Origin: Pseudomonadota bacterium | GTDB lineage: Bacteria; Pseudomonadota; Alphaproteobacteria; Rhizobiales; Xanthobacteraceae | Direction of reading: 5' to 3' | DNA length: 5,452 nt | Assembly (NCBI GenBank): GCA_023405565.1 | Contig: JAEXXW010000530.1 | Coordinates: 1-5,452, forward strand | Shown here: positions 1-5,452 of the stretch, piece by piece | Numbering within the stretch: the first letter of the stretch is position 1 | Layout of the letters: the number at the start of each line of letters is the position of its first letter | Made by a program: the position numbers and the translations under genes | The notes under the pieces: generated by a model | Database searches by the model: none | The model's input: the letters and a program-made list of their open reading frames with translations, nothing else | What the model was told of the DNA's origin: nothing

Positions 1-593
1 GGCGTATCGGCATCGACCATGAAGGCCGACAGGCCGCGCGCACCCGGCGCCTCGCCGGTACGGGCAAAGACGATATAGTGATCGGCGATGCCGCCATTGG
101 AAATCCAGGTCTTGTTGCCATTCAGGCGGACATGCGCATTGCCGTCCGGTTCCGCGGTCATCTTCAGCGCCGCCACGTCCGAACCCGCTTCGAGCTCAGA
201 GATCGCGAAGGCGGCAATGCTCTTGCCCTTGCCGACATTCGGCAGATAACGCTGCTTCAATTCGGGCGAGCCATAAAGCGTGATCGAACCGGTGCCGAGG
301 CCCTGCATGGCGAAGGAAAAATCCGCAAGGCCATCGTAATAGCCGAGGATCTCGCGCGAGAGACACAGCGTGCGCACATCGAGCGCCGCGTGCATGCCAC
401 CAAACTCGCCGGGCACGGTCGGCGTCAGGAAACCCGCTTCGCCCAAAGCCTTCACGCGCGCGCGACACGCTTCATCGACATCATCATGCGGCAGCTTGTG
501 CAGATTGTCCGCCGCCCAGCGCGATAGCTTCTCGGCATAGGCACGATGGCCGTCGTTGAAGAAAGGCCAGGACAGGGTTTCGGGGAGTGACAT
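1..593 (-). CDS. Acyl-CoA dehydrogenase, N-terminal part (3' end cut by window edge)
   Basis: Flavin-dependent acyl-CoA dehydrogenase, which would introduce an alpha,beta double bond into a CoA thioester in the cytoplasm and pass electrons to ETF. I translated the minus strand from the ATG at 593-591: 197 complete codons stay open to the window edge. Residues 1-125 fit the alpha-helical N-terminal domain. The flavin/substrate-contact motif ISELEAGSD is at about 131-139 and the family signature [11 protein letters not shown] at about 158-168. The catalytic glutamate normally lies beyond residue 350 and so is outside the window; roughly half the usual ~380-400 residues are seen. The start is supported by GAGGG (604-600) six bases upstream and by a TGATG overlap with the stop of the crotonase gene, implying translational coupling. 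Its place in this operon suggests it oxidises a ring-opened or alicyclic intermediate. The exact substrate cannot be read from the sequence. Confidence 0.93.
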   Translation of the reverse strand, partial: MSLPETLSWPFFNDGHRAYAEKLSRWAADNLHKLPHDDVDEACRARVKALGEAGFLTPTVPGEFGGMHAALDVRTLCLSREILGYYDGLADFSFAMQGLGTGSITLYGSPELKQRYLPNVGKGKSIAAFAISELEAGSDVAALKMTAEPDGNAHVRLNGNKTWISNGGIADHYIVFARTGEAPGARGLSAFMVDADT

Positions 594-1432
594 CAATTGC
601 CCTCAAAGACCGGCTTCTGCTTCGCCGCGAAGGCGTGGAAAGCGCGCGAGAAATCTTCCGTCTCCATGCACAAGGCCTGCGCCACAGCTTCCGCCTCGAT
701 CGACTGCTCGACCGACATCGCCCATTCCATCTCCAGCATGCGCTTGGTCATGCCATTGGCGAAGGTCGGACCATCCGAGATTTCTTTGGCCAGCGCAGTC
801 GCATCGGCTAGCACATTTTCGGACGAGGACAGCTTGTTGAAGAAGCCCCAGCGCTCGCCTTCCTCACCGCCCATCACGCGGCCGGTGTAAAGCAGCTCGG
901 CGGCGCGGCCCTGACCGATGATGCGCGGCAGGATCGAGCAGGCGCCCATGTCGCAGCCGGCAAGACCGACGCGATTGAACAAGAACAATACCTTTGCCTT
1001 GGGCGTACCGACGCGCAGATCCGACGCCATCGCAAGGATCGCACCGGCGCCGGCGCAAATGCCGTCGACCGCGGCAACGATGGTCTGCGGGCAGGACCGC
1101 ATCGCCTTCACCGCTTCACCGGTCATCTTGGTGAATTTCAGCAGGCCGACCGTATCCATCTCGATCAGCGGGCCGATGATCTCGAACACGTCGCCGCCGG
1201 AGCAGAAATTGCCACCCTCGCCGGTGATGACGAAGGTCTTGACCTGGTCGTCATGCGCGGCGGCGCGGAAGATGCCGGCAATCTCGGCATAGCTTTCGAA
1301 GGTCAGCGGATTCTTCCGCTCCGGCCTGTTCAGCGTCAGCGTCGCCAGCTTGCCCTCGACGGTGAGCTTCACATGCTGCGCTTTATAGGAGGCAAGCGGC
1401 AGCGGAACAGGATGGTGCGTATTCAGGCTCAT
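593..1432 (-). CDS. Enoyl-CoA hydratase/isomerase (crotonase) family protein
   Basis: 279-residue crotonase-fold protein, expected as a cytoplasmic trimer or hexamer acting on CoA thioesters. Visible signatures are [12 protein letters not shown] (32-43), the first oxyanion-hole segment NFCSGGDV (75-82), the second, [15 protein letters not shown] (124-138), and the C-terminal half [16 protein letters not shown] (155-170). Compared by eye with classical enoyl-CoA hydratase, the first catalytic Glu is replaced by Ile132 (GAGAILAM instead of GGGCELAM) and the second by Phe/Asn near 152-153. Asp161 sits where dienoyl-CoA isomerases carry a catalytic Asp. It may therefore be an isomerase or a ring-opening C-C hydrolase rather than a simple hydratase. 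The start is the ATG at 1432-1430, with GGAG (1443-1440) seven bases upstream and an ATGA overlap with the MarR stop. The extended N-terminus (about 20 residues before the first strand) is a minor oddity. Family call firm, reaction inferred. Confidence 0.9.
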   Translation of the reverse strand: MSLNTHHPVPLPLASYKAQHVKLTVEGKLATLTLNRPERKNPLTFESYAEIAGIFRAAAHDDQVKTFVITGEGGNFCSGGDVFEIIGPLIEMDTVGLLKFTKMTGEAVKAMRSCPQTIVAAVDGICAGAGAILAMASDLRVGTPKAKVLFLFNRVGLAGCDMGACSILPRIIGQGRAAELLYTGRVMGGEEGERWGFFNKLSSSENVLADATALAKEISDGPTFANGMTKRMLEMEWAMSVEQSIEAEAVAQALCMETEDFSRAFHAFAAKQKPVFEGN

Positions 1433-1944
1433 TTCTCGTCTCCGGCATCGATGGCCTTGCGCGCGGAGAGCTTGGTCTTGGCGAGCAACTTCATCAGCGT
1501 ATCGATTTCGTTTTCGGTGAGATCGCTGAAGATCTCGGCGATCCAGCCCTCATGCGTGCGGGCCAGCGAACGGAATGTGCGGCGGCCTTCGGGCGTCAGC
1601 GTCACGATCATCGCGCGGCGGTCATTCGGTGCGGGACGGCGCTCGACCAAGTTAAGCGACACCAGCCGTTCGACAAGTCCGGTGACATTACCGTTCGACA
1701 CCATCATGCGTTGCGACAATTCACCGAGCGTCATGCCGTTCGGCGCCTTGTCGAGCTGCGCCATCAAATCGAAGCGCGGCAGCGTGACATCGAAGGTTTC
1801 GCGCAGACGCGAACGCACTTCGCATTCGATCAGGGTCGTGCAGGTGAGAAGCCGCAGCCACAGCCGCAACTCGGCCTCGTGGTCGCCCGGCCGTTCGGCC
1901 ACCTTGGTTTCCGCATCGAGCGGGATGGCGGCAGCCTGCTCCAT
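1429..1944 (-). CDS. MarR-family transcriptional regulator
   Basis: 171-residue winged-helix repressor of the MarR family, acting as a DNA-binding dimer. The helix-turn-helix spans about 71-95 ([20 protein letters not shown]). It is followed by the wing at about 101-120 with the family's D-R-R signature (Asp108-Arg109-Arg110) and the LTPEGR ending. Flanking helices (22-50 and 125-165) would form the dimer interface and ligand pocket. I chose the ATG at 1944 over an in-frame upstream ATG at 2007 for three reasons: the upstream start would overlap the SDR gene by 64 bases, GGAG (1955-1952) lies seven bases before 1944, and 1944 gives a TGATG overlap with the SDR stop. The regulator is the second gene of the operon, so it probably controls its own transcription through the palindromes at 2735-2746 and 2936-2947. 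Related MarR regulators of aromatic-acid catabolism respond to aromatic acids or acyl-CoAs; the effector here is inferred, not seen. Confidence 0.93.
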   Translation of the reverse strand: MEQAAAIPLDAETKVAERPGDHEAELRLWLRLLTCTTLIECEVRSRLRETFDVTLPRFDLMAQLDKAPNGMTLGELSQRMMVSNGNVTGLVERLVSLNLVERRPAPNDRRAMIVTLTPEGRRTFRSLARTHEGWIAEIFSDLTENEIDTLMKLLAKTKLSARKAIDAGDEK

Positions 1945-2705
1945 CAGATTTCTCCGCCGGCCACGGTCATCGCCGTGCCGGTGACTGATGCTGCATCCGT
2001 GGAGCACAGATAAAGCACGGCGGCAGCGACCTCCTGCGGCTTGATCAGCCGCGCGATCGGCATGTCTTTGACATATTGCGCGATAATCTCGTCTTCGGAC
2101 TTGCCGGTCTTCTTCGTCACCGCAGCGACGGATTCGCGCACCAGATCAGTGTCGGTAAATCCGGGGCAGATCGCATTCACGGTCACGCCGGTCTTTGCCG
2201 TCTCTATCGCGAGCGAGCGCACGAGACCGACAACCGCATGCTTCGCGGTGCAATAAGCGGACACGTACGGATAGCCCTTCAGCCCGGCCGTCGAGGCAAC
2301 AGCAACAATCCGGCCAAATTTGCGGGAGACCATGTCGCCCATCACGGCCTGCGCACAATGGATGATGCCCATCACGTTGAGATCGAACATGCGCTGGAAC
2401 TGTTCAGCCCCGGTCTTGGCGAAAGGCGCGGTCGCGACGCCGCCGGCATTGGCAACGAGGATATCGAACGGCCCGCGCGCCGAGACCGCCTCTTTCACCC
2501 CGGCCGCGATTGCGGCAGGATCGGTGACATCGGCGACGATCACGCCCTTGGCGTGCCCGGCCGCCACGGCTTCGTCGAGCGCATCACGGCTGCGGCCGAG
2601 AACGGTCACCGATGCGCCAGAGGCTGAAAGGGCCTCTGCCACGGCCCGGCCAATGCCGCGGCCACCGCCGGTGACGAGTGCATGCCGCCCGGAAAGCGCT
2701 GCCAT
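1944..2705 (-). CDS. SDR-family NAD(P)-dependent oxidoreductase
   Basis: 253-residue classical short-chain dehydrogenase/reductase of normal family length. Motifs are complete: cofactor loop TGGGRGIG (12-19), NAGG (86-89), structural Asn110, catalytic Ser138, the YxxxK pair Tyr151/Lys155 and PG at 181-182. No acidic residue obvious at the end of strand 2 (VLGRSR, 35-40) fixes the cofactor as NAD; arginines there could favour NADP(H). It is the first gene of the leftward operon, next to acyl-CoA enzymes, so a 3-hydroxyacyl-CoA dehydrogenase or alicyclic alcohol/ketone oxidoreductase role is likely but inferred. I chose the ATG at 2705-2703 because AAGGA (2718-2714) stands eight bases upstream. 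An in-frame TTG at 2711-2709 would be only two bases from that ribosome-binding site. The stop overlaps the MarR start as TGATG. Confidence 0.93.
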   Translation of the reverse strand: MAALSGRHALVTGGGRGIGRAVAEALSASGASVTVLGRSRDALDEAVAAGHAKGVIVADVTDPAAIAAGVKEAVSARGPFDILVANAGGVATAPFAKTGAEQFQRMFDLNVMGIIHCAQAVMGDMVSRKFGRIVAVASTAGLKGYPYVSAYCTAKHAVVGLVRSLAIETAKTGVTVNAICPGFTDTDLVRESVAAVTKKTGKSEDEIIAQYVKDMPIARLIKPQEVAAAVLYLCSTDAASVTGTAMTVAGGEI

Positions 2706-2713
2706 ATCCAATG

Positions 2714-2718
2714 TCCTT
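2714..2718 (-). promoter_or_regulatory. Ribosome-binding site deciding the SDR start
   Basis: AAGGA on the minus strand, eight bases before the ATG at 2705-2703. The alternative TTG start at 2711 would leave a two-base gap, which is too short for normal initiation, so the ATG is preferred. Confidence 0.7.
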
Positions 2719-2732
2719 GAAAACCGGCCAAT

Positions 2733-2761
2733 ACTTTAAGCTTAAAATTTATAGGGTTCAA
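2733..2761 (-). promoter_or_regulatory. Predicted promoter of the SDR-MarR-crotonase-acyl-CoA dehydrogenase operon
   Basis: On the minus strand, TTGAAC (2761-2756) and TAAAGT (2738-2733) are separated by exactly 17 bases. They match the sigma-70 -35 and -10 consensus at four of six positions each. Transcription would begin near 2726, leaving about a 20-base leader before the SDR ATG. An alternative -10, TATAAA (2753-2748), is a closer match but lacks a -35 at the right distance. In either case the palindrome at 2735-2746 lies inside or just downstream of the -10, as expected for repression. Prediction by eye only. Confidence 0.5.
2735..2746. promoter_or_regulatory. Candidate MarR operator, copy 1 (leftward promoter)
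   Basis: Perfect 12-bp palindrome TTTAAGCTTAAA within a 15-bp sequence (2734-2748) repeated exactly at 2935-2949. Its AT-rich, two-fold symmetric form stands out in GC-rich DNA and fits the size of a MarR-dimer site. It overlaps the predicted -10 of the leftward promoter and is about 30 bases from the SDR start codon. Binding by the MarR protein encoded at 1429-1944 is inferred from the pairing of sites and regulator. Confidence 0.7.
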
Positions 2762-2770
2762 GCACGCGCC

Positions 2771-2930
2771 TTTCGGCCTGGATTCAGCAAACGCGAAATG
2801 GGCGGCTCCAGCGGGCTGACGCCCTGACAAGGCTCAGGGATTTCACTTTGCTCAATCCGGGCTACAAATAACGGCACCCGCGATGCGCCGGAACGACGCG
2901 AATTGAGGTGAATCAAACAGCTTGCGCCGA
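2771..2930. other. Gene-free spacer between the divergent promoters, with small hairpins
   Basis: I see no convincing gene in this stretch: short open frames on either strand lack family motifs and ribosome-binding sites. It contains a clean hairpin, CCCTGA (2822-2827) and TCAGGG (2834-2839) with a six-base loop. A competing hairpin, GGGC (2813-2816) and GCCC (2821-2824), shares bases with it. Neither is followed by a T-run, so an intrinsic terminator is unlikely. The right part resembles a decayed dispersed repeat (separate entry). Confidence 0.6.
2836..2867. repeat. Possible decayed dispersed intergenic repeat
   Basis: The stretch with GGGATTTC (2837-2844) and AATCCGGGCTAC (2855-2866) resembles a palindromic unit that I remember as common between genes in Bradyrhizobium-type genomes, whose intact form pairs CCCGGATT with AATCCGGG. 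Here the left arm has changed so that only GGATT/AATCC still pairs. Identification is from memory and pattern only; copy number in this genome cannot be judged from one window. Confidence 0.35.
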
Positions 2931-2949
2931 TTTGCTTTAAGCTTAAAAT
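2922..2949 (+). promoter_or_regulatory. Predicted promoter of the aromatic acyl-CoA monooxygenase/reductase gene
   Basis: TAAAAT (2944-2949) matches the -10 consensus at five of six positions. TTGCGC (2922-2927), 16 bases upstream, is a modest -35 (three of six). Transcription would start near 2956, giving a leader of about 60 bases before the ATG at 3018. The -10 is built from the right half of the palindrome 2936-2947, mirroring the leftward promoter. Prediction by eye. Confidence 0.5.
2936..2947. promoter_or_regulatory. Candidate MarR operator, copy 2 (rightward promoter)
   Basis: Second copy of TTTAAGCTTAAA, with the 15-bp identity extending over 2935-2949. Its centre is 201 bp from that of copy 1, close to 19 helical turns at 10.5 bp per turn, so both sites would face the same side of the helix. 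It overlaps the predicted -10 of the rightward promoter. One regulator could thus repress both transcription units, possibly with a loop between the sites; that is inference. Confidence 0.7.
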
Positions 2950-3003
2950 AATCGCCGTCGGTGATCCCGCGCGGCGCGGAGAGGACCCACACAATTGCCA
3001 GCA

Positions 3004-3009
3004 AGAGAG
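3004..3009 (+). promoter_or_regulatory. Ribosome-binding site deciding the monooxygenase start
   Basis: AGAGAG lies eight bases before the ATG at 3018-3020. An in-frame GTG at 2961 would add 19 residues with no family similarity ahead of the flavin-binding strand, has no ribosome-binding site, and falls almost at the predicted transcription start. The ATG at 3018 is therefore chosen. Confidence 0.6.
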
Positions 3010-3017
3010 TTGCCAGC

Positions 3018-5363
3018 ATGAAAGTCAACGTCATTGGCGGCGGCCCCGCCGGGCTCTATTTCGCAATTCTCTACAAGAAGGCGTGGCCACAGGCCCACAT
3101 CACCGTCTACGAGCGCAACCGGCCGGACGACACCTTCGGCTTCGGCGTCGTCTTTTCTGACCAGACGCTCGAGACCTTCCAGAAATACGATCTTGAGAGC
3201 TACCGCTCGATCACCCAGAATTTTGCGTACTGGGACGACATCGAAATCCATTTCAAGGGCAAGGTCGAACGCATCGGCGGTAACGGCTTCTGCGGCTGCT
3301 CGCGCGCGACGCTTCTGAAATTGCTGCATCAGCGCGCCCAATCGCTCGGCATCGAACTGAAATTCCAGACCGATGTGACCGATATCGACGCCGCGATGCG
3401 CGATGCTGACCTCGTGATCGCCGCTGACGGCATCAATTCGCGTGTCCGCGAGAAGTTCATCGATCATTTCAAGCCGCATGTGGACCTGCGGCCGAACCGG
3501 TTCACCTGGATGGGATCGACCCGGCCCCTCGATGCCTTCACCTTCTTCTTCAAGGAAACCAAATACGGCATCGTCATCGTCCACGCCTATCAATACGAGC
3601 CAGGCCGCTCGACCTGGATCTTCGAAACCGATCCGGACACTTTCGCGAAATTCGGCCTCGATCCGCTGGATGAGCCCGGCACGGCCAAGCTCATGGAAGA
3701 GCTGTTTGCGGAGGAATTGCAGGGCCACAAGCTGATCATCAACCGGTCGATGTGGCGCAACTTCCCGGCCATCCGCTGCGAACGCTGGGTCTACGAGAAC
3801 TGCGTCATCGTCGGCGACGCCAAGGCCACGGCGCATTTCTCCATCGGCTCCGGCACGAAGCTGGCGATGGAGGATGCCATCGGGCTGTATGAAGCATTCC
3901 GCAAGGCCGGCAGCACCAATGTGCACGCCGCGCTCGCCTCTTACGAGACCAGCCGCCGCGAGGAAGTCGAAAAGACGCAGCATTCAGCGGACGTTTCGCT
4001 GGTGTGGTTCGAGCATGTGAAGCGGTTCTGGAACATGGATCCGACGCGCTTCATCTTTGGCCTGATGACGCGTTCGAAGGCGATCACCTACGACAACCTC
4101 GCGCTACGCGCGCCGGAATTCGTCAACGAGGTCGATCATCTCGTCGCCAACGAGACCAAGGCGCAAGGCTTCGATGTCGATACGAAAAAGCCCGTGCCGC
4201 CAATGTTCCAGCCCTTCCAGCTGCGCGGCATGACGGTGCCGAACCGCGTCGTCGTCTCGCCGATGTGCCAATATTCGGCGAAGGACGGCCTGCCGAATGA
4301 CTGGCATCTCGTGCATCTCGGCAGCCGCGCCGTCGGCGGCGCCGGTCTCGTCTTCACCGAAATGACGGACGTTTCCGCCGAAGCGCGCATCTCGCCCGGC
4401 TGCACCGGCATGTATAACGACGAGCAGGAAGCCGCGTGGAAGCGCATCGTCGATTTCGTGCATAGCAACTCCGCCGGCAAGATCTGCATGCAGCTCGGCC
4501 ATGCCGGCCGCAAGGGCGCGACCAAGCTGTCATGGGAAGGCGATTGCGAACCCTTGCCGAGCGGTGCATGGCCGATCGTCTCGGCCTCGCCCCTGCCCTA
4601 TTACCCGAACAGCCAGGTGCCGCGTGAAATGACGCGCGCCGACATGGACAAGGTGGTGGCGGATTTCGTCGCCGCGACCAAGCGTTGCGACCGCGCCGGC
4701 TTCGACATGATCGAGATGCATGCGGCACACGGCTATCTGCTAGCGAGTTTCATTTCGCCGATCACCAACAAGCGCACCGACGACTATGGCGGCTCGCTCG
4801 AAAATCGCATGCGCTTCCCGCTCGAGGTGTTCAAGGCGATGCGCAAGGCATGGCCGGACAACAAGCCGATGTCGGTGCGCATCTCCGCCACCGACTGGAT
4901 CGACGGCGGCATCACCGGCGACGATGCGGTGAAGATCGCCAAGATGTTCGAGGATGCCGGCGTCGATCTGATCGACGTGTCGACCGGCCAGACCGATCCG
5001 GCCTCGTCGCCGGTCTATGGCCGCATGTACCAGACGCCGTTCTCGGACCAGATCCGCAACGAAGCGGGCATCGCGACCATGGCGGTCGGCGCCATCACCA
5101 CCGCCGATCAGGTCAACACCATCGTCGCCGCAGCCCGCGCCGATCTTGTCGCACTCGCCCGTCCGCATCTGACGGACCCGTCCTTCACGATGCGCGCGGC
5201 GGCCTGGTACGGCGCCGACGACATCTATTGTCAGCCGCAATATCTCTCCGGCCGCGACCAGGCCTTCCGCAATGCCGTGCGCGAGCGTGAGGAGATGACC
5301 GAACTGAAGCGCAAGGCCAAGCCGAAGCCGCAGATCGATACCTGGAAACAGGCGGCGGAGTAA
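3018..5363 (+). CDS. Anthraniloyl-CoA-type monooxygenase/reductase (bifunctional salicylyl-CoA 5-hydroxylase/oxidoreductase)
   Basis: 781-residue cytoplasmic fusion flavoenzyme. Residues 1-375 are a class A FAD hydroxylase: dinucleotide-binding GGGPAG (7-12), Glu32 at the end of strand 2, DG at 137-138 and the flavin GD motif in VIVGDAKA (263-270). A short proline-containing linker (about 388-396) leads to an Old Yellow Enzyme/YqjM-like FMN barrel, about 397-755. The barrel has [13 protein letters not shown] (409-421, including Cys417 and Tyr419), Gln492 region [10 protein letters not shown] (491-500), the HxxH pair His568/His571, the [12 protein letters not shown] signature (586-597) and ARPHLTDP (714-721). 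Azoarcus 2-aminobenzoyl-CoA monooxygenase/reductase has this architecture and size; it hydroxylates the ring at C5 and then reduces it to a non-aromatic oxo-cyclohexene carboxyl-CoA. No transmembrane segment or signal peptide is visible. The substrate (2-aminobenzoyl-CoA versus salicylyl-CoA or another aromatic thioester) cannot be settled by sequence alone. Transcribed divergently from the beta-oxidation-like operon. Confidence 0.93.
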   Translation: MKVNVIGGGPAGLYFAILYKKAWPQAHITVYERNRPDDTFGFGVVFSDQTLETFQKYDLESYRSITQNFAYWDDIEIHFKGKVERIGGNGFCGCSRATLLKLLHQRAQSLGIELKFQTDVTDIDAAMRDADLVIAADGINSRVREKFIDHFKPHVDLRPNRFTWMGSTRPLDAFTFFFKETKYGIVIVHAYQYEPGRSTWIFETDPDTFAKFGLDPLDEPGTAKLMEELFAEELQGHKLIINRSMWRNFPAIRCERWVYENCVIVGDAKATAHFSIGSGTKLAMEDAIGLYEAFRKAGSTNVHAALASYETSRREEVEKTQHSADVSLVWFEHVKRFWNMDPTRFIFGLMTRSKAITYDNLALRAPEFVNEVDHLVANETKAQGFDVDTKKPVPPMFQPFQLRGMTVPNRVVVSPMCQYSAKDGLPNDWHLVHLGSRAVGGAGLVFTEMTDVSAEARISPGCTGMYNDEQEAAWKRIVDFVHSNSAGKICMQLGHAGRKGATKLSWEGDCEPLPSGAWPIVSASPLPYYPNSQVPREMTRADMDKVVADFVAATKRCDRAGFDMIEMHAAHGYLLASFISPITNKRTDDYGGSLENRMRFPLEVFKAMRKAWPDNKPMSVRISATDWIDGGITGDDAVKIAKMFEDAGVDLIDVSTGQTDPASSPVYGRMYQTPFSDQIRNEAGIATMAVGAITTADQVNTIVAAARADLVALARPHLTDPSFTMRAAAWYGADDIYCQPQYLSGRDQAFRNAVREREEMTELKRKAKPKPQIDTWKQAAE

Positions 5364-5369
5364 TTTTGG

Positions 5370-5452
5370 TCATTGCCGGGCCGTGCGTAACCGCGTGACC
5401 CGGCAATCCATCATACGAAGAAGATGGATGCGCGGGTCAAGCCCGCGCATGA
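5370..5452. repeat. Composite palindromic intergenic repeat (REP/BIME-like)
   Basis: Begins seven bases after the monooxygenase stop and reaches the window edge. It consists of two related units in inverted orientation. The left unit (5370-5412) pairs ATTGCCGGG (5372-5380) with CCCGGCAAT (5399-5407) around an 18-base loop. The right unit (5423-5452) pairs ATGCGCGGG (5428-5436) with CCCGCGCAT (5442-5450) around a five-base loop. The units are joined by ATCCATC (5406-5412) and GATGGAT (5423-5429), which also pair. The outer ends are TCAT and ATGA. Such mirrored palindromes with TCAAG-type loops are, from memory, abundant between genes of Bradyrhizobium-like bacteria. With no T-run it is not a canonical terminator, though it may protect or end the mRNA. 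Confidence 0.7.

Noticed and set aside
1253..1984. Plus-strand open frame of 243 codons across the crotonase and MarR genes
   Set aside because: It is antisense to two genes with complete family motifs. Its composition is rich in Arg and Ser, typical of a GC-rich shadow frame.
1945..2007. Upstream extension of the MarR protein to the ATG at 2007
   Set aside because: It would overlap the SDR gene by 64 bases and encode an atypical basic leader, while the 1944 start has a good ribosome-binding site and the TGATG overlap.
2822..2839. Riboswitch or attenuator in the intergenic region
   Set aside because: The hairpin lies upstream of both predicted transcription starts, so it would not be in either leader RNA, and no known riboswitch pattern is seen.
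2961..3017. GTG start extending the monooxygenase by 19 residues
   Set aside because: The family normally begins with the short strand before GGGPAG. There is no ribosome-binding site before 2961, and it is almost at the predicted transcription start.
2943..3983. Long minus-strand open frame of 346 codons opposite the monooxygenase
   Set aside because: It is the shadow of the coding strand of a well-recognised enzyme in GC-rich DNA. It has no family motif and would cover the rightward promoter and start codon.
4685..5290. Plus-strand open frame of 201 codons inside the reductase domain
   Set aside because: It is a +1 shadow of the Old Yellow Enzyme domain, with runs of Arg and His and no ribosome-binding site or known motif.
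5372..5450. Intrinsic (Rho-independent) terminator after the monooxygenase
   Set aside because: The hairpins are strong, but no T-run follows the left one and the right one ends at the window edge. The repeat interpretation fits better.

Overview
The window looks like chromosomal DNA from a GC-rich alphaproteobacterium. Hyphomicrobiales, perhaps the Bradyrhizobium/Rhodopseudomonas group, is my best guess. It rests on codon choice (G/C at third positions), the protein families, and an intergenic palindromic repeat at the right end of a type I remember from those genomes. The taxonomic call is inference from memory, not a database result.

Layout: two divergent transcription units share one control region. 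Leftward (minus strand, running off the left edge) lie four very tightly packed genes: an SDR dehydrogenase (2705-1944), a MarR-family regulator (1944-1429), a crotonase/enoyl-CoA hydratase-like protein (1432-593) and the N-terminal 197 residues of an acyl-CoA dehydrogenase (593-1, cut by the window edge). All three junctions are TGATG or ATGA stop/start overlaps. Rightward (plus strand, 3018-5363) is one 781-residue two-domain flavoenzyme: an N-terminal FAD aromatic hydroxylase fused to a C-terminal Old Yellow Enzyme/YqjM-type FMN reductase. This is the architecture of anthraniloyl-CoA (2-aminobenzoyl-CoA) monooxygenase/reductase, usually auto-annotated as bifunctional salicylyl-CoA 5-hydroxylase/oxidoreductase.

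Control region: 2706-3017 carries two copies of an identical 15-bp sequence containing the perfect 12-bp palindrome TTTAAGCTTAAA, one in front of each transcription unit and each overlapping a plausible -10 element. They are the obvious candidate operators for the MarR protein encoded in the leftward operon. Between them lies about 185 bp with no gene, containing small hairpins and what looks like a decayed dispersed repeat.

How the parts fit: the fusion enzyme would hydroxylate and partly reduce an aromatic CoA thioester, giving a non-aromatic oxo-cyclohexene carboxyl-CoA. The crotonase, SDR and acyl-CoA dehydrogenase would then open the ring and carry out beta-oxidation-like steps. The MarR protein would sense an aromatic acid or its CoA thioester and relieve repression of both arms. 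The CoA ligase, thiolase and transporter expected for such a pathway are not in the window. The pathway type is known (the 'hybrid' aerobic 2-aminobenzoate route of Azoarcus evansii). The less described parts here are the paired-operator divergent control region and a crotonase lacking both canonical catalytic glutamates.
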